This document shows positions 29,698 to 37,706 of a stretch of DNA of 64,000 bases, one piece after another; the first letter of the stretch is position 1; each line of letters begins with the position of its first letter. A program made the position numbers and the translations under genes. Source of the DNA: a virus. Under the pieces are notes generated by a model. The model was given only the letters and a program-made list of their open reading frames with translations, searched no databases and was not told the DNA's origin. The stretch is taken from IMG/VR virus record IMGVR_UViG_3300027782_000044, positions 52,501 through 116,500 of that record; one strand, 5' to 3'.

Positions 29698-30729
29698 TCA
29701 CTCATCTCTTCCAACCAGATACTCCCTCTTAAATTTAAAAAAATTAGATAGGTCTATGCCTATTTTATCATAATACTGAGCAATCGATTCCTTATTTGGT
29801 GCTCCCCAATACCCAAGGTATTCTCCAGAAAATATTTGAGACTGATAATAGGCTGACTTTCTTTCATCGTATACACCAATCCTGCCCCTACTTAAAGCTC
29901 TCCAGTCATTATCAGATAAAAGCTTTCCATCGTTAAACTTATCTTTAGTCCAGGCTATACATTTTTTAATTCCAAACATCCTGTAGCCTCTAGTACCTGC
30001 TCTAAAAGATAGATTAGTCTGATCTCCATTAAAAGGATTAGTTGGATCGTGCATTATCTCACGAGCAAAGGCAAAGTTTGTGAACATGAATGAAGCATGT
30101 ATTAATCCATGCTCAACAAAATCTTGGCCATCTTTCCAGTTCATGCCACTTCCTTCAATAAAAGGGTGCTCTATCATTTCTTCGCTGTGAGTTGTACTAT
30201 TAATATGGTCAGAAGAGTTAACAGTTATAATCCTTATTGCCAATGAGCCAAAGTTTTCTTCAGTCTTAAAGTTTAATGGATCTATCTGCACACCGCTAAA
30301 TCCATGCAATAATACTTCTTTATTTGGTCCATCTATCCATCTCGGAGGACATGCAGATATTATAGGCTTATCGCAAACCTTTAGCAAATCTTTGTAGTGC
30401 TTCTTGAGAGTAGTATCCCAGCCTTTTTCAAAAATATTATGTGCATCAACTTGGAGCAAATACTCATGATCCCTATGGTTCATCATAGAAGCCATAAGTC
30501 TACCAATCCCAGTTCCTAATGGACGTTCATGCTTTATCTCTACATAGTTTATTCTTGGATTATTGAATATTGGATCTGACAAAAAGTCTTTTTCATCTAT
30601 AACTGTGTTAGCAATTCCAAAATATAATAGATCTGGGCTATCTGCATTTTCAAGTGCGCTTTTAATTGTTTGAACTAAGAATTCTTCTTTACATGCGGCT
30701 ATAGATATATAAATTGTTTCTTCTATCAC
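29698..30729 (-). CDS. GlcNAc-type glycosyltransferase (GT60-like)
   Basis: A protein of 343 residues. The N-terminal Rossmann-like segment (TIYISIAACKEEFLVQTIKS), the GTGIGRLMASMM stretch, the D-x-H motif in YLLQVDAHNIFEKGWD and ISACPPRWIDG match the GlcNAc-transferase family that glycosylates hydroxyproline or sugar acceptors. It would transfer a sugar from a nucleotide donor to a protein, DNA or envelope acceptor. It is coupled to a small membrane protein gene upstream by an ATGA overlap. Together with the hydroxylases elsewhere in this region it may act on hydroxylated targets, which is inference. Confidence 0.8.
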   Translation of the reverse strand: MIEETIYISIAACKEEFLVQTIKSALENADSPDLLYFGIANTVIDEKDFLSDPIFNNPRINYVEIKHERPLGTGIGRLMASMMNHRDHEYLLQVDAHNIFEKGWDTTLKKHYKDLLKVCDKPIISACPPRWIDGPNKEVLLHGFSGVQIDPLNFKTEENFGSLAIRIITVNSSDHINSTTHSEEMIEHPFIEGSGMNWKDGQDFVEHGLIHASFMFTNFAFAREIMHDPTNPFNGDQTNLSFRAGTRGYRMFGIKKCIAWTKDKFNDGKLLSDNDWRALSRGRIGVYDERKSAYYQSQIFSGEYLGYWGAPNKESIAQYYDKIGIDLSNFFKFKREYLVGRDE

Positions 30730-30953
30730 AAATGAATCTCATTTACAGGTTCTTTTGACCAGTGTATATATGATCTAATATAGACTATTGCATAGGCAAT
30801 TGCTGAGGCTATAAATCCATATTGTTTTGTAATTAGAGCATACGTTATCCATAGGCATTCATTAAATAGAAGAATGAACCATCCCCATATAGTCTTTCTA
30901 CCTACAAAGTAGATACCTGTTACGCCTATAATAGCTAATATCCATGACCACAT
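30726..30953 (-). CDS. Small multi-pass membrane protein
   Basis: A protein of 75 residues with three hydrophobic segments (WSWILAIIGVTGIYFVG, WFILLFNECLWITYALI, FIASAIAYAIVYI). The pattern loosely recalls half of a PnuC-type nicotinamide riboside transporter, but it is far too short to be sure. Coupled to the glycosyltransferase gene downstream. Confidence 0.65.
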   Translation of the reverse strand: MWSWILAIIGVTGIYFVGRKTIWGWFILLFNECLWITYALITKQYGFIASAIAYAIVYIRSYIHWSKEPVNEIHL

Positions 30954-31099
30954 TATTTAGGCTCCCCGCCTTCTTTATCCCAGTATGGGATTCCATCTTC
31001 ATCATAATCAGAGCCTAGTCTGCTAAGCAATTCCTGAGTGTATGGATCTATTTTCCATGCGTCAAGCATGGTTTCTAGATCAGATTTATCAAAATTCAT
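30953..31099 (-). CDS. Small acidic protein
   Basis: A protein of 48 residues (MNFDKSDLETMLDAWKIDPY). TAATG overlap with the membrane protein gene. Function unknown. Confidence 0.6.
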   Translation of the reverse strand: MNFDKSDLETMLDAWKIDPYTQELLSRLGSDYDEDGIPYWDKEGGEPK

Positions 31100-31134
31100 C
31101 TCTACTTTTCGACTTCACTTTCGGTCAATATTTA

Positions 31135-31296
31135 TTAAATTAGATCTTTAATAAATTGTACTAATTCATCACAATCACATCTATATAGTCCATGATGATT
31201 AGTCCATTCTTTATCAAAGGAGGATCCATCATCATGTCGTTGCTGTACTTTTTGTGCTATTTCAGTAATTATTTCATCTCTAGATAAAGGTATTAT
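31135..31296 (-). CDS. Small protein without a standard start codon
   Basis: The reading frame (IIPLSRDEIITEIAQKVQQR, later RCDCDELVQFIKDLI) is open and protein-like but contains no ATG, GTG or TTG. An ATA at 31296, 9 bases after AAAGG, or an ATT at 31305 are the only reasonable starts; with the ATT the N-terminus reads as M/I-KLIIPLS. Either it has a rare start, it is made by frameshift from the upstream gene, or it is decayed. Confidence 0.4.
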   Translation of the reverse strand: MIPLSRDEIITEIAQKVQQRHDDGSSFDKEWTNHHGLYRCDCDELVQFIKDLI

Positions 31297-31460
31297 GAGT
31301 TTAATCCTTTAAATGAATGGCATTCGCATACGCCTACTACATCATATCTACATGTATCTACTTCTGCTAAATCATTATACTTAGCTGCTTTAGTGCAGTA
31401 GTGACACTTCTGTGGCTCTTCCGCCTCTAATGCTGCTTCAAAGTTATCGAGTATACCCAT
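31293..31460 (-). CDS. Small zinc-binding protein
   Basis: A protein of 55 residues (MGILDNFEAALEAEEPQKCH). CHYC and CECH pairs make a likely zinc site. Coupled to the upstream gene through TGATG. Confidence 0.65.
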   Translation of the reverse strand: MGILDNFEAALEAEEPQKCHYCTKAAKYNDLAEVDTCRYDVVGVCECHSFKGLNS

Positions 31461-31693
31461 CACTTATTCCTTGGTACAAGGCTCTGTGGCCCTTCTGTGC
31501 CAAATAAAGACTTCTTTACTGGTACGCAGTTAGGGACTTTTTTACCACCCTTATCCTTCATGCCAACCTGCTTGTATCCAGTCCAGCATGCCTTTTCAAG
31601 GTTGTCCCACTTATCTTCTTCTGGGTTATCTGATTTGTATCCCTTTGAGATCTCTTCATCTGTTAAATTAATATCATTATTGTCCATAATCAT
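31460..31693 (-). CDS. Small protein with CWxGYxQxGMKxKxGKxVPNCVP motif
   Basis: A protein of 77 residues (or 75 from the second ATG). The C-terminal half carries CWTGYKQVGMKDKGGKKVPN followed by CVPV, a short motif found embedded in a variety of phage proteins. Its function is not established. The N-terminal half is acidic. Confidence 0.7.
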   Translation of the reverse strand: MIMDNNDINLTDEEISKGYKSDNPEEDKWDNLEKACWTGYKQVGMKDKGGKKVPNCVPVKKSLFGTEGPQSLVPRNK

Positions 31694-31694
31694 A

Positions 31695-32066
31695 TTATAT
31701 CATATTCTTAGATTTATCTTTTGACACTTGCTCTAAGTATATTTTAGCTGAAATTGCAAGCTCTTCGTATGTCATTGCTGTATGCTTATGCTCTTTATCT
31801 TTTCCAAATAAGCTTTTTAGCAGCTCTATTGGGGTTATAATTTTATCTTCTGGCAAACCTCCGTGCTTATAAAGCATTTTAAGTAGTAGTCCTGCAATAA
31901 ATATATCATCTGTAAATGCCGCCCAAGGAAACAATATATCGAATGGATCAATTGGTGAAGCCAGCCAAACAACACACAAGATAGACAGAACCTTTATGTG
32001 TCTTGGTGATCTATCAAATTGTGCTCTATACGGCTTTAATAATATCTTTAGTTTGTTATACTTCAT
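31695..32066 (-). CDS. YkvA/DUF1232-like membrane protein
   Basis: A protein of 123 residues. The segment VLSILCVVWLASPIDPFDIL and DDIFIAGLLLKMLY is the DUF1232 (YkvA) signature of small membrane-associated proteins of unknown role. The C-terminal 40 residues are charged. It overlaps the upstream small gene by 11 bases. Confidence 0.75.
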   Translation of the reverse strand: MKYNKLKILLKPYRAQFDRSPRHIKVLSILCVVWLASPIDPFDILFPWAAFTDDIFIAGLLLKMLYKHGGLPEDKIITPIELLKSLFGKDKEHKHTAMTYEELAISAKIYLEQVSKDKSKNMI

Positions 32067-32199
32067 CTATTGTCTGTACCATTCTTATTTGATTTTCATG
32101 ATACTGAATATGATAATCTCTTAGTTGATGTGTTACTGCACAATAGCATATTGGACAGCTGGTGATCCACTGAGATTTATCTTCCCAATGTTTAGGCAT
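32056..32199 (-). CDS. Small zinc-finger-like protein
   Basis: A protein of 47 residues (MPKHWEDKSQWITSCPICYC), with CPICYC and following histidines (HQLRDYHIQYH) like a C2H2 arrangement. TAATG coupling to the upstream gene. Confidence 0.6.
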   Translation of the reverse strand: MPKHWEDKSQWITSCPICYCAVTHQLRDYHIQYHENQIRMVQTIDEV

Positions 32200-32429
32200 T
32201 AAGCTTCAGGTGAAGGAATCGGACCTTCATTATCAGTTTCGGAAACTGCTCTACGACCATTATAGGAACCTGAACTGTCCTTGGGGACAATTCGCTTAAT
32301 TTCAAGATAACAAATTGGGCACTCTCCGATATGCAACCAATTACCTGAATCTAAGACAACCATCTCGGTTAACTTTCCTTCTACATTATTATTACAAGGA
32401 ATGCAGAAAGCATTTATCTTTATTGTCAT
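32199..32429 (-). CDS. Small zinc-ribbon protein
   Basis: A protein of 76 residues (MTIKINAFCIPCNNNVEGKL). CIPC and CPIC pairs 30 residues apart form a ribbon; the tail is acidic. Function unknown. Confidence 0.7.
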   Translation of the reverse strand: MTIKINAFCIPCNNNVEGKLTEMVVLDSGNWLHIGECPICYLEIKRIVPKDSSGSYNGRRAVSETDNEGPIPSPEA

Positions 32430-32608
32430 TACATTGGTCCGCTAAACTTTTTGCCATTCCATTCATATTTTAATCCACAATCACATTTCCAAATAGACCC
32501 AGCATGTCTTTTTTGAAGATGCGTTACGCCCATTCTAGGTGGCTCTATAGACCAAGGCAAATCGCAAAAGTGCCCTTGTTCTCCAACTATTTTAATCCAT
32601 TCACTCAT
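32429..32608 (-). CDS. Small zinc-binding protein
   Basis: A protein of 59 residues (MSEWIKIVGEQGHFCDLPWS). CDCG near the C-terminus with upstream Cys/His. TAATG overlap downstream and ATGAGTGA overlap upstream. Confidence 0.65.
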   Translation of the reverse strand: MSEWIKIVGEQGHFCDLPWSIEPPRMGVTHLQKRHAGSIWKCDCGLKYEWNGKKFSGPM

Positions 32609-32873
32609 TGATATCTGCTTCCTTTAGCCATTGATCTTCCCATAATCCAATGAGAGACTTATTGCCAATGTCATCAAAGTAGTAACGCTTGGCGTTACTA
32701 TCATAGTTCCAACCATACCACATATCGCCTTCCATCCAGCTACATGATGCAATCTTCATTCCTTCTGGGTCATTAACAATTGTATCTAAATGATCATAAA
32801 GATGGACTTCATCAAAAATATATTCTCTAAGGCTTGTCCAGCTAAATATGCGTCTTGCTAGCCATTCAATCAT
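32601..32873 (-). CDS. Protein of unknown function
   Basis: A protein of 90 residues from the ATG at 32873 (MIEWLARRIFSWTSLREYIF), which follows AAAAGGATCC and overlaps the stop of the small gene upstream. Many aromatic residues (WMEGDMWYGWNYDS). No family is known. Confidence 0.65.
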   Translation of the reverse strand: MIEWLARRIFSWTSLREYIFDEVHLYDHLDTIVNDPEGMKIASCSWMEGDMWYGWNYDSNAKRYYFDDIGNKSLIGLWEDQWLKEADINE

Positions 32874-32970
32874 CTTTTGGATCCTTTTCCCATGTAAGTT
32901 TTCCATCTTTATATACGGGCCAATATCCTAATGGACGCCAGTCCATCTTCATAATCTTAGGCTCTTTCAT
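32866..32970 (-). CDS. Tiny basic protein
   Basis: A 34-residue frame (MKEPKIMKMDWRPLGYWPVY) coupled to the genes on both sides by overlapping start and stop codons. Confidence 0.5.
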   Translation of the reverse strand: MKEPKIMKMDWRPLGYWPVYKDGKLTWEKDPKDD

Positions 32971-33098
32971 ACTGCCAACTGAATTGGAATCATGGCTTCA
33001 CATCTTTCACAATACTGATATGTTGATCCAGTATATGGGCATGTTCCTGCTTGTACGAGGGTATGCCCTTTTACTTTACATATTATTTTATTTATCAT
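32967..33098 (-). CDS. Small zinc-ribbon protein with leaderless message
   Basis: A protein of 43 residues (MINKIICKVKGHTLVQAGTC) with C-x6-H, CPYT and CERC elements. The ATG lies 8 bases downstream of a consensus -10 box, leaving no room for a ribosome site. Confidence 0.65.
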   Translation of the reverse strand: MINKIICKVKGHTLVQAGTCPYTGSTYQYCERCEAMIPIQLAV

Positions 33099-33106
33099 TA
33101 TAGTTT

Positions 33107-33135
33107 ATTATATAATATAAACTAAACGCTGTCAA
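33107..33135 (-). promoter_or_regulatory. Perfect-consensus sigma-70 promoter
   Basis: Minus strand TTGACA (33135-33130), 17-base spacer, TATAAT (33112-33107). It drives the chain of small genes from 33.1 down to about 29.7 kb, or part of it. Confidence 0.85.
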
Positions 33136-33139
33136 TAGA

Positions 33140-33922
33140 TTATTTGTTATTAAAATTAATTAAAGATTCTTCCAGTGCATGGTACGGCTCTCCCAGAGCG
33201 GAGGTTATTCCTGTTCCAGTGTGCATAAATAAGAATATATATGTTTTATTTCCAGACAAAACTTCATTTACTGAATGGGAAGTTAAGCATGGAAGGAACA
33301 CTACACTGCCAGCTGAAGGCTTTATTGAGTAGCCTAGGTCATCAAAAACAATTTCTCCACCCTCATAATCTTCATTAAGATATATTAAAGATGTCCAGTC
33401 CATAGTATTTTTTGGGTTTAATATATTTCTATCTATGTGAGGCCCCATTGCTCCACCAACTCTATACTTTCTAATACAATAGTTTCTAGTTATGTGGTGT
33501 GGCAAATCATTATTTGTTTTTTCTGCCCAAATTTTTAAAGCGCTAATGTAATCTTCTTCTATCATCTTGATAGCTGGCAACGACAATTGATGTTCTACGC
33601 TATTGTTTGCATAATCAGATATATCTTTACGTGGCCACACAGAGTTGTTGTCGTTATAAGATAGATCCCAATCTAAAAGTTTTGCAACGCCCCTGATAGC
33701 ATCTTCTGTGTCTGGAAACAACTGCTCCCACTTTGTCATATCGTCTGGATCAAGACTGACTGGGTACCCGTCAATCCATGTTGTCCATGAAGGAAAAACC
33801 TTTAGGATATCTTCATTTTTATCGTTATTCTCAACAAAATCTAAAAACTCTTTTGCTTTAGGGAATGCATTTTCAATGTATATTACGCCACCAGGCATGT
33901 CGTGAATTATAGGAGTAGTCAT
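33140..33922 (-). CDS. 2-oxoglutarate/Fe(II) oxygenase
   Basis: A protein of 260 residues. The iron ligands are H162 and D164 (MGPHIDRN) and H216 (LTSHSVNEV); K226 is at the position that holds the 2-oxoglutarate carboxylate. YLNEDYEGGEIVFDD and PSAGSVVFLPC are core strands. It resembles prolyl-4-hydroxylase-type phage oxygenases; the substrate is unknown. The ATG lies 6 bases after TGC-TATAAT, so the message is probably leaderless. Confidence 0.85.
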   Translation of the reverse strand: MTTPIIHDMPGGVIYIENAFPKAKEFLDFVENNDKNEDILKVFPSWTTWIDGYPVSLDPDDMTKWEQLFPDTEDAIRGVAKLLDWDLSYNDNNSVWPRKDISDYANNSVEHQLSLPAIKMIEEDYISALKIWAEKTNNDLPHHITRNYCIRKYRVGGAMGPHIDRNILNPKNTMDWTSLIYLNEDYEGGEIVFDDLGYSIKPSAGSVVFLPCLTSHSVNEVLSGNKTYIFLFMHTGTGITSALGEPYHALEESLINFNNK

Positions 33923-33928
33923 ATGGTA

Positions 33929-33937
33929 ATTATAGCA
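33929..33937 (-). promoter_or_regulatory. Extended -10 leaderless-type promoter
   Basis: Minus strand TGC-TATAAT (33937-33929), then TACCAT and the ATG at 33922. No -35 box is clear. Confidence 0.55.
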
Positions 33938-34115
33938 CTTCCTTGCTTATCGTGTCTTTAATAAGTGGGTTTAGCCTATCCCAATGCCCATTACTGCTAC
34001 CCTGATAAATCTGACCAGTTTCTCTGTCAACAAGAAGCCATTTTTCTGGACATTTAGTTTTAACTTGCAAAGTTACGGATTTTAAAATTGTTTTAAACTT
34101 AAATCGGCTTCGCAA
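33930..34115 (-). CDS. Small basic protein (TTG start), paralogue of 53799-54065
   Basis: A protein of 61 residues. The first codon is TTG, 7 bases after AAAAGGA. The core KCPEKWLLVDRETGQIY matches KCPNKWKLIDMETGQEY of the gene at 53.8 kb. Both have short beta strands; function unknown. Confidence 0.65.
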   Translation of the reverse strand: MRSRFKFKTILKSVTLQVKTKCPEKWLLVDRETGQIYQGSSNGHWDRLNPLIKDTISKEVL

Positions 34116-34118
34116 TGC

Positions 34119-34415
34119 TTATCCTTTTATTGCCAGCACACTTTTTGTATTTAAAAGTAAGTACTTTTCTCCATCTGTATCTTCAATATCAGTTCCGCTG
34201 TTTTGATTATAATAAACAATATCGTCAACATTAAGGCCAGTTATTGGAATAAGCTCACCCTTGTAGTTGTACTCACCATTGCCCATTTGCAGGATCTTGC
34301 CAGTTCTAAGGTTAGATTCACTTAATGAAGCCATAAGCACTATGCCAGATGTTGTAGTCCTATCTTCAACTTTATCTTCTTTAATTAACAAAAGGTTACC
34401 AAACGGTTTAATCAT
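34119..34415 (-). CDS. GroES-like co-chaperonin
   Basis: A protein of 98 residues, the normal length of Cpn10. IKPFGNLLLIKEDKVEDRTT, then SGIVLM, GKILQMGNGEY, DDIVYYNQNSG and LLLNTKSVLAIKG follow the GroES fold: beta-barrel with mobile loop around residues 17-32. It would cap the host GroEL and help fold phage proteins, as T4 Gp31 does. It lies downstream of the hydroxylase-sulfotransferase cassette. Confidence 0.82.
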   Translation of the reverse strand: MIKPFGNLLLIKEDKVEDRTTTSGIVLMASLSESNLRTGKILQMGNGEYNYKGELIPITGLNVDDIVYYNQNSGTDIEDTDGEKYLLLNTKSVLAIKG

Positions 34416-34421
34416 TTATTT

Positions 34422-34583
34422 TTACTCCTCAAAAGATTCTTGCGTCTCCCAAAAACTGTCCTTCTTGAACTGCTCTTGTATTCTTTTTGCATCTAAAATT
34501 ACAGACATTTCTTTATATAAATTATACGCAATGTATCCGCATGTTGTAAAAACAACTGCTCCTAATATAATAAATTTGTTCAT
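34422..34583 (-). CDS. Small membrane protein
   Basis: A protein of 53 residues. The N-terminal segment FIILGAVVFTTCGYIAYN spans the membrane, followed by a charged helix. The TTCG could be a weak lipobox. Function unknown. Confidence 0.6.
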   Translation of the reverse strand: MNKFIILGAVVFTTCGYIAYNLYKEMSVILDAKRIQEQFKKDSFWETQESFEE

Positions 34584-34590
34584 AACTATA

Positions 34591-35217
34591 TTATACCTTA
34601 TCTATGTTAATTGTGTCAATAGTATTTTTATTTGTTCCAGGAAATATATCTACTAATAAATGTACTCTATCAGTATCGCTATCATTTAAAACTGAATGTG
34701 GTTTTTGATTATTTATCTCCCAACATTCCCCCTCTTTCATGTTGACAGTTTCCCCATTAACTGTGTAAGATACAAGGTCGTTGGTTATTATTGGTATATG
34801 AAACCTTCTAACAGCAGATAGATACTCTCCACGATCTGTATGCTCAGACACGTCTTTATTTGCAAAAAGCTTAAGCAATAAAACTCTGCCAGATATACCT
34901 TCGCACATTAACTCTAGATCTTTTACAATATCAGAAACAGAATTTAGCATATCAATATCTTTAATTTCTGAGTTAATTTTGTCTCCAAAATTCCAGTCGA
35001 AGCTGTGATACTGTATAACAAATGTATTTGTATAAAGATGAGGATTCCTTCTATCTAAATATTTAACATTTTGCCTAAAGTTATAGGTATCCCACCCATC
35101 GACAATGTTTTTTACTTTATTTGAAATGCTGCCTATATTATATTTTTTATAAAATTTAAAATTAAAATCTGCTTCATCTTTTTCTGAAGTTTCTTTATAA
35201 TAGATCAACTGTTTCAT
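34591..35217 (-). CDS. Aspartyl/prolyl beta-hydroxylase-like 2OG oxygenase (cassette 1)
   Basis: A protein of 208 residues. The catalytic core is HTDRGEYLSAVRRFHIPI (H126, D128) and GECWEINNQKPHSVLN (H174), with R184 (DTDRVHLLVD) for 2-oxoglutarate. This is the aspartyl/asparaginyl beta-hydroxylase and cis-proline hydroxylase fold. It overlaps the sulfotransferase gene by 23 bases. A close paralogue at 52193-52753 is likewise joined to a sulfotransferase. Its product hydroxyl could be the sulfate acceptor (inference). Confidence 0.82.
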   Translation of the reverse strand: MKQLIYYKETSEKDEADFNFKFYKKYNIGSISNKVKNIVDGWDTYNFRQNVKYLDRRNPHLYTNTFVIQYHSFDWNFGDKINSEIKDIDMLNSVSDIVKDLELMCEGISGRVLLLKLFANKDVSEHTDRGEYLSAVRRFHIPIITNDLVSYTVNGETVNMKEGECWEINNQKPHSVLNDSDTDRVHLLVDIFPGTNKNTIDTINIDKV

Positions 35218-36037
35218 TATCCTTTACATAATTGTATATAAAATAATCAATATCGTTATTTTTTAATATTAAATCTATTTCTGATTGTGATAAAAGAGAG
35301 ATTAGATGCTTAGTGGTGATTTCTTTTTCATTTCCATAGCTAAAAACACCAGCATTAACAACTTTAGATTTGTCAAACTTTATGTCTATATTATAATTAA
35401 TGTTAAACCAGTTATTAATATTTTTTTCAAATAGGTCCATCCTATCTAAAGAGTTAACTATTTTAAAGCTCTTTATTGCTTTTAAGGCATTTTCCTTTGA
35501 TGTGTTTGCATTATCTATGAACCAAGTAAATGCCTCTCCTTTTTTTAAAAAGGGGTTCATTAGCTCTTCATAATGGGTTTTGTAAAAATCTAATGGTCTA
35601 AAAGATCTAGAGTCTGCTGAGTTACATATAAACCTAGACTGATAATTATTATGTAGTTCAAAGTTTGGGTCTTCAAACAAATAGTACCTTAGTTTATCTA
35701 TGGGAGTATCTATATCAGAATACTCTTTTCTGTTAAAAAGAGCACGATTATATATAAAATTAAAATAGCTAACCCTAGCTTCTACAGGGTTTCTTATTAT
35801 TGTAGCGACATCAATATTAGGTACCATGTCAATAGGGTATGTTCCAGCATGAATAGATGTGTAAACTTTTTTAGTAAAATTATTATTATTTGGATGATGA
35901 GTGCTTATATAATAAGATATATCATTAGCATCTAATGATCTTTTTATGTTTTCAGAAACGTATTTACCTGCAGTTTTTGGAATATGTAAAAAATATAACT
36001 GCTTTAGTCTTCCTTCTTCATAAGAGACTCGTTCCAC
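35195..36037 (-). CDS. Sulfotransferase-family protein (cassette 1)
   Basis: A protein of 280 residues. LHIPKTAGKYVSENI (residues 17-31) is the phosphosulfate-binding loop and IIRNPVEARVSYFNF (80-94) the 3'-phosphate-binding motif of PAPS-dependent sulfotransferases. It resembles carbohydrate/tyrosyl sulfotransferases. The start overlaps the 2OG oxygenase upstream by 34 bases and its end overlaps the hydroxylase gene. It would transfer sulfate from PAPS to a hydroxyl group. Confidence 0.8.
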   Translation of the reverse strand: MERVSYEEGRLKQLYFLHIPKTAGKYVSENIKRSLDANDISYYISTHHPNNNNFTKKVYTSIHAGTYPIDMVPNIDVATIIRNPVEARVSYFNFIYNRALFNRKEYSDIDTPIDKLRYYLFEDPNFELHNNYQSRFICNSADSRSFRPLDFYKTHYEELMNPFLKKGEAFTWFIDNANTSKENALKAIKSFKIVNSLDRMDLFEKNINNWFNINYNIDIKFDKSKVVNAGVFSYGNEKEITTKHLISLLSQSEIDLILKNNDIDYFIYNYVKDNETVDLL

Positions 36038-36843
36038 TTGTTAAGGCTCCTTCCTTGATTGTAAGAACCTTCCTTATGTCTTTCACGAAGAATTTCTGTC
36101 CATTCCTCTTCACTATATTGAGCTTTTTCAGCATGCCATTTTTCAGATCCTGCAAACTCATATCTCCAATACGCCCTAATCAAAGCTTTAGATCCACCCT
36201 TTGCAACCATTGGGCTATGATAAAAAGGATGTCCAGAAGGAAAAATAATTAAGTCCCCAGCGCTTGGCTTGTAGTACATGTGATTAATTAAATTTTCTTT
36301 GTCATCGCTTATTTCTATTATGTTTACTCCGCCATCTTCATAGTCATCATTTAAATAGAATAAGCATGTTGTCCCAAACTTTAAGCCTGGATCTTCTCTT
36401 CTTTCTTCTTGAAAATCAGTATGGTAGTTCATTCCCTGATAATCATTAACGCCCATTCCATCTTTATAGTATGCTACATCAACAGAATCCCAGCACCAAT
36501 TAGGATAATTAACTTCAACTGAAGCAAAATACTCATCTGAACATTCATGGAATACCTTGAACAAATTTTTGATGTATTGATTACTTGAAACACCATCTTC
36601 TTTATCATTAAAATTTTCATCTGAAAATGTTTTCCACTCATCTTTACTAGGGAATGACTCAAAGAACCCACGAGTAGTTGGTATTGCTATATGAAAGCCA
36701 AATGTATACCAAGGTGTAGACTGATCCTCATGATTGGTTAGGTAGTACTCCAGCATATCTTTTGAGTTATTTAATGCATTCTTAAAAACCCAAACTTTGT
36801 CATGGAGTTTTAATACTTCAACATCATTTCCATCAATTATCAA
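36004..36843 (-). CDS. 2-oxoglutarate/Fe(II) oxygenase
   Basis: A protein of 279 residues with a TTG start. H141 and D143 (MNYHTDFQEE) and a distal histidine (H205 or H209 in SGHPFYHSP) bind iron; R223 (LIRAYWRYE) is placed for 2-oxoglutarate. YLNDDYEDGGVNIIE and PSAGDLIIFPSG are core strands. The C-terminal 45 residues are highly charged. It heads the operon containing the sulfotransferase and the second hydroxylase. Confidence 0.83.
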   Translation of the reverse strand: MIIDGNDVEVLKLHDKVWVFKNALNNSKDMLEYYLTNHEDQSTPWYTFGFHIAIPTTRGFFESFPSKDEWKTFSDENFNDKEDGVSSNQYIKNLFKVFHECSDEYFASVEVNYPNWCWDSVDVAYYKDGMGVNDYQGMNYHTDFQEERREDPGLKFGTTCLFYLNDDYEDGGVNIIEISDDKENLINHMYYKPSAGDLIIFPSGHPFYHSPMVAKGGSKALIRAYWRYEFAGSEKWHAEKAQYSEEEWTEILRERHKEGSYNQGRSLNKWNESLMKKED

Positions 36844-36881
36844 TGTTCAATACCTAACCTTTATACAACGCTAATACTTTA

Positions 36882-37028
36882 TTAAGCGTTAGTCTTCTTA
36901 GGGTGCCTTGGAGTATACTCTCCAACAATAGCTTTTATTCTGCCGTCTTTTCTTAATCTAACGATTTTACCATCACGAATAACAGTGTCATTAAAAGGTA
37001 CTTGCCTGCCAAATTTTTTTGGTGGCAT
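36882..37028 (-). CDS. Small basic protein
   Basis: A protein of 48 residues (MPPKKFGRQVPFNDTVIRDG), Lys/Arg-rich. A hairpin pairing AACGCTTAATA with TATTAGCGTT (36867-36890) overlaps its stop. Possibly nucleic-acid binding. TAATG overlap with the upstream gene. Confidence 0.6.
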   Translation of the reverse strand: MPPKKFGRQVPFNDTVIRDGKIVRLRKDGRIKAIVGEYTPRHPKKTNA

Positions 37029-37210
37029 TATACTTTTTTTCTTCCAGTTTTTCTAGGCGCTTGTGGGACAGCTGGAGTTTCTCTTCGAATACCATGTTTA
37101 TTAACATCGATCTTCATCGGAGGTCTTTTGGGCTGTACACCAGACTTAAATTTGCCCTGAGAAGGATTTTTTTTAGTTGCTTCTCCAGAGCTTACAACGT
37201 TTTCTGACAC
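37028..37210 (-). CDS. Small basic disordered protein (GTG start)
   Basis: A protein of 60 residues (MSENVVSSGEATKKNPSQGK), Pro/Lys/Arg-rich (QPKRPPMK, APRKTGRKKV), likely disordered. The GTG overlaps the preceding TAG and follows AAGGGAG. Confidence 0.6.
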   Translation of the reverse strand: MSENVVSSGEATKKNPSQGKFKSGVQPKRPPMKIDVNKHGIRRETPAVPQAPRKTGRKKV

Positions 37211-37317
37211 TATGCTCCCTTAATTTGTGAGATAGTTACAACGTTATTACTAGCTGGTGATGGAGCTGATTCATTTTGAATCTGCTCATCTTTTCCGCAT
37301 CCGCAATCTTTACACAT
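37210..37317 (-). CDS. Tiny MCxxCGC peptide (MCKDCGCGK)
   Basis: A 35-residue frame starting MCKDCGCGKDEQIQNESAPS. It shares the first-residue pattern MCxxCGC with two neighbours. The N-terminal Cys cluster may bind a metal or be a modification site. Confidence 0.6.
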   Translation of the reverse strand: MCKDCGCGKDEQIQNESAPSPASNNVVTISQIKGA

Positions 37318-37508
37318 TAGTCTGGATCCTCTATTCCTTCGCCCATTTCATGAAGAGGGCTCTCTTCAATGAAAGATTCTCTTTGAGATGACGTTGATGT
37401 CATATCTAGTGTTAAACCAGAAGCCCCCTGGCTTGTCATATCAATTATAGAAACTGGAACAATGCCAGTCTCACTGCCAACACTCTGGCATCCACACTCA
37501 ACGCACAT
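37317..37508 (-). CDS. MCxxCGC peptide (MCVECGCQS)
   Basis: A protein of 63 residues from the ATG at 37508. It begins MCVECGCQSVGSETGIVPVS and continues with a Ser/Thr-rich, acidic, probably disordered tail. TAATG coupling on both sides. Second member of the MCxxCGC set. Confidence 0.65.
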   Translation of the reverse strand: MCVECGCQSVGSETGIVPVSIIDMTSQGASGLTLDMTSTSSQRESFIEESPLHEMGEGIEDPD

Positions 37509-37509
37509 A

Positions 37510-37659
37510 TTACTTAGGGCCTTGAGCTTGTGCCTGGTTTGACATATCCGTTGATGGGAATGCTGCAGCAGGTGCATCTGACAAGTGCAAGTTTAGGTCG
37601 TTTGATCCTGATTGCTCGCCTGTCTCGTTAAATCCTTTTAAATCTTTTCCGTCTGACAT
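37510..37659 (-). CDS. Small Asn/Gln-rich protein
   Basis: A protein of 49 residues (MSDGKDLKGFNETGEQSGSN), polar and Ala/Pro-rich, likely disordered. AGGAGTAACAAC precedes its ATG. Function unknown. Confidence 0.6.
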   Translation of the reverse strand: MSDGKDLKGFNETGEQSGSNDLNLHLSDAPAAAFPSTDMSNQAQAQGPK

Positions 37660-37706
37660 GTTGTTACTCCTATAGGTTATTTATTTAAGCGGGACTAGTA
37701 TTCCGC

